Part shown: positions 24,398 to 27,605 of the stretch, piece after piece | Position numbering within the stretch: position 1 is the stretch's first letter | Layout of the letters: each line of letters starts with the position of its first letter | From: Herminiimonas sp. | GTDB lineage: Bacteria > Pseudomonadota > Gammaproteobacteria > Burkholderiales > Burkholderiaceae | NCBI GenBank assembly: GCA_014377155.1 | Contig: JACMQD010000222.1 | Span: 1 to 27,605, forward strand | Length of the DNA stretch: 27,605 bases | Reading direction: 5' to 3' | Position numbers and translations under genes: made by a program | The notes under the pieces: generated by a model | Database searches by the model: none | What the model saw: the letters and a program-made list of their open reading frames with translations, nothing else | What the model was told of the DNA's origin: nothing

Positions 24398-24763
24398 TTG
24401 CCACTGCTAAATCGATACACCCGCTTGTCATGGGGCAGACCGCAAACCCTGGCCATTTGGAGCGCGGCGACGCGAAATCGATGCGGTGATGCGTCGTTGC
24501 CGTGGCCTTTTGCCAAATTAGTGCAGCCCGCAGTCCAGGCGCTGATCGATGAAAAATTGCGACGCGCCTTCGGCTTTGAAAAACCGGCCGCGTGGTTGTG
24601 CGGATCGCTCAGCGCGGTTTTGAGGATACGCCGGCATCTCAAGCGGTTTATCCACCTTGAACCCATGCCGAAACTCATCGCCAACACGCATAATCGCACA
24701 TACCCCGGCAACCGCTACACCATCGACGCCATTGCACCGAGTTACATGAAAGAACGTAAGTGA
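24398..24763 (+). pseudogene. Probable C-terminal remnant of an MpaB/DUF2236-type gene
   Basis: This frame encodes up to 121 residues. The last 90 (L-P-W-P-F-A-K-L-V-Q-P-A-V-Q-A-L-I, L-R-R-A-F-G-F, and a final T-Y-P-G-N-R-Y-T-I-D-A-I-A-P-S-Y-M) resemble the C-terminal end of oxygenase MpaB (DUF2236) family proteins, from memory of that family. The N-terminal catalytic part, normally about 200-250 residues with a conserved Arg/His motif, is absent. The first 30 residues do not look family-like, and no ribosome binding site precedes the ATG. I read it as a decayed gene; a novel short gene is the alternative. Confidence 0.35.
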
Positions 24764-24927
24764 ATATCCCGCTTGTCGGCTTGCATACGCCAGGATCGAG
24801 ATCGCGCCAACGACAGGCTGAAATCAACAGTTTTGAGGAATATCATGTCGGACTTTTACGGGGTGTTTTAGTCTGCCGTACCGATACGCCGGTCGAACGG
24901 ATTATCAAAGGTAGGCTGCGTGCCTGA
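24760..24927 (+). CDS. Possible 55-residue ORF (GTG start)
   Basis: A GTG overlapping the preceding stop opens a 55-residue frame containing F-E-E-Y-H-V-G-L-L-R-G-V-L-V-C-R. No ribosome binding site is clear. Within it, in another frame, ATG at 24845 after TGAGGAA would give only eight residues. Either could be chance in a decayed region. Confidence 0.15.
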   Translation: MNIPLVGLHTPGSRSRQRQAEINSFEEYHVGLLRGVLVCRTDTPVERIIKGRLRA

Positions 24928-25040
24928 AGAAGTGGCCGCGTTGCCAGCGTGACCGATGTCGCAAGATTGGTTGTCCGGCGGGTGTGTTTAGGTTGAAGCA
25001 ATATTGGTGTAAAAAATTTCCTTTCGGGACTGCACATCGT

Positions 25041-26693
25041 ATGAAAACATCCGCTGCCGGGACAATCTGTCCGGCCGAACTTCTCGCACGCCAGCTCGTT
25101 GCGGGCCGGGAGGACTTGCCTGCCCCCGCTAACCCGGATATCGGACCTGTGCGAATCGGTATGCGACGCGGGCACACGAAAGAAGATGACATACCGCAGT
25201 GGCGCCGCGACGTTGCTCGACAATTGACAGTGGACCTGCCAAGACGAATCATGCCTGTACCCCCGCACGCGATACATGGCGCAGCATCCGGAAATGCGGT
25301 GCACAAGGTGATCGACTTGCGTCATGTTTGTATCGGCACGCAATCGAATCAAGGCGTGGCGTCGCATACGCGCGAGGCAAAGACTGTCGATCTCGACGGT
25401 ACCCGATTTCGGGTGAAGAACATCCGCTACGGTAATCAGCGCGCCGCGGAAGAAGTGGCGATGGCAAAATTCTATGCACTTACCGGACTCGATTGTCCGA
25501 ACAGCGCCATCGCCATGCATGGCGACCATTTGTTCGGATTCAATTGTGATACCCGGCGCGATTATTCGCTTCATCGTACACAGCCAGAACACTTTGCCGT
25601 GGTGGCATCGCCGCTGATTCCCGGATTCAGCGATCTCGGACAATGCCTGTTGAATAGCGAGGCGATGCTTCCTTTAATCACGCAACAGTGGGGCGCGGCC
25701 GGGGCAGCGCGCTATGTGGCGTCACTCACAACCCATGCGAAGGCGGTGGCATGGGAAAACACCTTGAACAGTCAACAACCGATCGATCTCGATGAAAACC
25801 ATCCGATCACGGTCTCGAAGCAAAAAGCGCGTGGCGCACAGCTCAGCGCGCTGTGCGATATCTATCGACAGCTCCCCGATCGCTTGCGAAGCGAAACCAT
25901 GAAGGCTTACTGCGCATCACGTCTGATCGGCAACTGGGACTTCGTCAATTATGCGTGGTACAACGTTGGCTTCCATGATGTGACCAAGCGTCCCGAAGAA
26001 TGGCGCATGGCGACCGTCGATTTCGGTAACGCGGGAACGATGGGGTTCGGTGGCTTGCAAAAGCCGGACAGCCGTCTTAGTGCGAACGAACGGGCGCGCC
26101 TGACCGATCCGAAAAAACCCTGTCCGATACGGGTCGAGGACAGGCAATTCAATGGCGACGTCAGCGTATCCAGGACTGGCATCGGCAGTGTTCCGCGTTC
26201 CCGGCCCATCGTGCCATTGATCCAGTCGCTGATCGAGGCCGAGACGCGGATTGCCGCGTGTTCCAGCGATGCCTCATATATCCCGACGCATGAAATCGGC
26301 GCCATGTCAGCCGCTCTGGAAGTGGCGTTTCGCCTGACACTCATCCCGGATGCGGCGTTCCATTTTGTCGCCGCGAACAACTGGCCCGACGGTTCGATGC
26401 CGTTTCCTCGAACTGACGCCGACAGCCTGCACCTTTCGGCACACGACCTGGCAGTGATCATGATCCAGCGTCGCGACGCGCTGGTAAAGCAGTTTGCGCC
26501 GCGCGAAATCGCGGAATGGAAGCGCAGGAATACGGATAAATCCATCGAGGCGTTGCAGGAAGTGTCGGTGGCCGTGGCCACGGTGACCGGCATCGAGATA
26601 GCGGACCATTTGCCGGGACGAGAAAAAAAGCCGATCTACGCTGTTGCAACAGAAAGCACATTTCGACAAATTACCCGACGTGCCAGTTTCTGA
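25041..26693 (+). CDS. Orphan protein with kinase-like (HipA/actin-fragmin-kinase-like) central domain
   Basis: A 550-residue soluble protein from the ATG at 25041; the frame is open to a GTG at 24984. The central part has kinase-fold landmarks: a strand with F-R-V-K-N (Lys126), a helix R-A-A-E-E-V-A-M-A-K-F-Y-A-L-T-G-L (Glu137/138) followed by the C-P-N-S-A-I strand, a hinge-like V-V-A-S-P-L-I-P-G, L-I-G-N-W-D-F-V-N-Y-A-W-Y-N as a catalytic loop (Asp300, Asn308) and A-T-V-D-F-G-N-A-G as metal-binding loop (Asp327). About 110 N-terminal and 150 C-terminal residues have no recognised domain. It stands between folA and thyA. A secreted effector or phosphotransferase is possible, but substrate and delivery are unknown. 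Confidence 0.75.
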   Translation: MKTSAAGTICPAELLARQLVAGREDLPAPANPDIGPVRIGMRRGHTKEDDIPQWRRDVARQLTVDLPRRIMPVPPHAIHGAASGNAVHKVIDLRHVCIGTQSNQGVASHTREAKTVDLDGTRFRVKNIRYGNQRAAEEVAMAKFYALTGLDCPNSAIAMHGDHLFGFNCDTRRDYSLHRTQPEHFAVVASPLIPGFSDLGQCLLNSEAMLPLITQQWGAAGAARYVASLTTHAKAVAWENTLNSQQPIDLDENHPITVSKQKARGAQLSALCDIYRQLPDRLRSETMKAYCASRLIGNWDFVNYAWYNVGFHDVTKRPEEWRMATVDFGNAGTMGFGGLQKPDSRLSANERARLTDPKKPCPIRVEDRQFNGDVSVSRTGIGSVPRSRPIVPLIQSLIEAETRIAACSSDASYIPTHEIGAMSAALEVAFRLTLIPDAAFHFVAANNWPDGSMPFPRTDADSLHLSAHDLAVIMIQRRDALVKQFAPREIAEWKRRNTDKSIEALQEVSVAVATVTGIEIADHLPGREKKPIYAVATESTFRQITRRASF

Positions 26694-26867
26694 CTGCATC
26701 GTGCGGTTGCGTTTTTAGCGCATTCGATAAGGCGAACGACTACTTTCCAGAACTGATTCTGAAGCACTGGCATGATCCGATGGACTGACGGGGCCCGTGT
26801 AGTAACACGCTCGTGCGCCGCGCCGAAATCCCGTATCATGGCCATCCGCCCAAACCCAGGAAATTCA

Positions 26868-27605
26868 ATGAAACAGTACCTCGATCTCGTCAGGACGGTG
26901 ATGGAAACCGGCAGCTGGCAAGACAACCGCACTGGCACCAGAACCATCCGCATTCCGGGTGCGATGATGCGCTTCGACCTGGCGAAAGACGGGTTTCCGG
27001 CAGTCACCACCAAGAAGCTGGCATTCAAGTCCGTGGTGGGCGAACTGGTCGGATTCCTGCGTGCGTCACGCAGCGCGGCGGAATTCAGGGCTTTGGGGTG
27101 CAAGGTATGGGACCAGAATGCCAACGAAAACGGCGAATGGCTCGCCAATCCCTACCGCGACGGACCTGACGACTTGGGCCCGGTGTATGGCGTCCAGTGG
27201 CGCCAATGGCCAGCCTACAAGCTGCTCGAACGCAACCAGACGGCGCAGATCAACGACGCCCAGGCGCGCGGTTTTCGTATCGTGTCGCAAGTGACCGACG
27301 AGGGCCGGGAAAAAGTAGTGCTCTACAAGGCGGTCGACCAGATTCGCGAATGTCTCGACACCATCATGACCAACCCGGGCAGTCGGCGAATCCTGTTTCA
27401 TGGTTGGAACTGTGCCGATCTCGATGCGGTCGCGTTACCTGCCTGTCATCTTCTCTATCAGCTCATCCCGGACGCCGCCACGCGCGAGATATCGCTGTGT
27501 CTGTACGTGCGCAGCAACGATTTGGGACTCGGGACGCCATTTAATCTGGCCGAAGGCGCGACGCTGCTGCATCTGATCGGACGCCTGACCGGTTACACGC
27601 CTCGC
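26868..27605 (+). CDS. thyA: Thymidylate synthase (N-terminal part)
   Basis: The ATG at 26868 has AGGAA six bases upstream. The frame stays open to the window end, giving 246 residues of a protein that should exceed 300. Visible features: N-R-T-G-T with Arg21, [17 protein letters not shown], paired Arg173-Arg174 before I-L, catalytic Cys193 in L-P-A-C-H, and R-S-N-D with P-F-N-L-A for dUMP binding. Compared with the E. coli enzyme there is an insertion of about 45 residues between the W-R-x-W segment and the paired arginines, as in longer bacterial forms. It converts dUMP to dTMP, consuming methylenetetrahydrofolate that FolA regenerates. Confidence 0.95.
   Translation, partial: MKQYLDLVRTVMETGSWQDNRTGTRTIRIPGAMMRFDLAKDGFPAVTTKKLAFKSVVGELVGFLRASRSAAEFRALGCKVWDQNANENGEWLANPYRDGPDDLGPVYGVQWRQWPAYKLLERNQTAQINDAQARGFRIVSQVTDEGREKVVLYKAVDQIRECLDTIMTNPGSRRILFHGWNCADLDAVALPACHLLYQLIPDAATREISLCLYVRSNDLGLGTPFNLAEGATLLHLIGRLTGYTPR

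Noticed and set aside
24304..24711. Minus-strand frame of 135 codons between folA and the orphan gene
   Set aside because: It is antisense to the possible MpaB-like remnant, and no start signal or family is visible.
24843..25643. Minus-strand frame of 266 codons opposite the kinase-like gene
   Set aside because: It is rich in Cys, His and Arg without a domain, whereas the plus-strand frame is longer and shows ordered motifs.
1..27605. CRISPR arrays, IS elements, integrases, tRNA or rRNA genes
   Set aside because: No regularly spaced repeats, transposase or integrase motifs, or cloverleaf/rRNA sequence were recognised by eye.

Overview
The window reads as chromosomal DNA of a GC-rich Gram-negative bacterium, most likely a betaproteobacterium of the order Burkholderiales and perhaps the Oxalobacteraceae. 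This is inferred from gene families and arrangement: a caa3-type oxidase with fused subunits I-III, a large PLP fold-type I Orn/Lys/Arg decarboxylase, a protein resembling the Burkholderiales DUF2863 family, and a KaiC-like/GGDEF-EAL cluster. No rRNA, tRNA, CRISPR array, IS element or prophage was recognised.

Layout. (1) 1-2896: the 3' part of a branched-chain amino acid ABC transporter operon (livH partial, livM, livG, livF), followed at 2957-2995 by a perfect 19-bp inverted repeat. (2) 3256-8273: single metabolic genes: a secreted HSL-type esterase, a zinc-dependent glutathione-independent formaldehyde dehydrogenase family enzyme, a YihY/BrkB membrane protein (minus strand) and a PQQ-type sorbosone/glucose dehydrogenase-like lipoprotein. 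(3) 8286-13698: a respiratory island. On the minus strand lie a lipoprotein cytochrome c, subunit II with a fused cytochrome c domain, a fused subunit I-III and a small three-helix membrane protein. Diverging from them on the plus strand are two more cytochromes c, one of which is a paralogue of the lipoprotein cytochrome on the other side. (4) 13731-17645: an SDR oxidoreductase with a long disordered N-terminus, a 48-residue single-helix membrane protein, two uncharacterised cytosolic proteins and an RNase H-fold protein with an N-terminal helical extension. (5) 17748-19997: the amino acid decarboxylase on the minus strand. (6) 20272-23710: a signalling cluster: a small unknown protein, a two-domain KaiC-like ATPase gene broken by an internal deletion and frame change, and a translationally coupled GGDEF-EAL protein with a heptad-repeat N-terminus. 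(7) 23725-27605: folA (minus) and thyA (plus, cut by the window end). Between them lie a probable remnant of an MpaB/DUF2236-type gene and a 550-residue orphan protein with kinase-like sequence landmarks.

How the genes work together. The respiratory genes would form one cytochrome-c-rich oxidase that takes electrons through several c haems to an A-type haem-copper centre. Its subunit I has glutamine where most A1 oxidases have the K-channel lysine. The KaiC-like cluster has the layout of a signalling operon ending in a c-di-GMP enzyme, but the ATPase has lost the middle of its first domain. The least explained gene is the orphan at 25041-26693. Its kinase-fold reading comes from motif inspection only and needs a profile or structure search.
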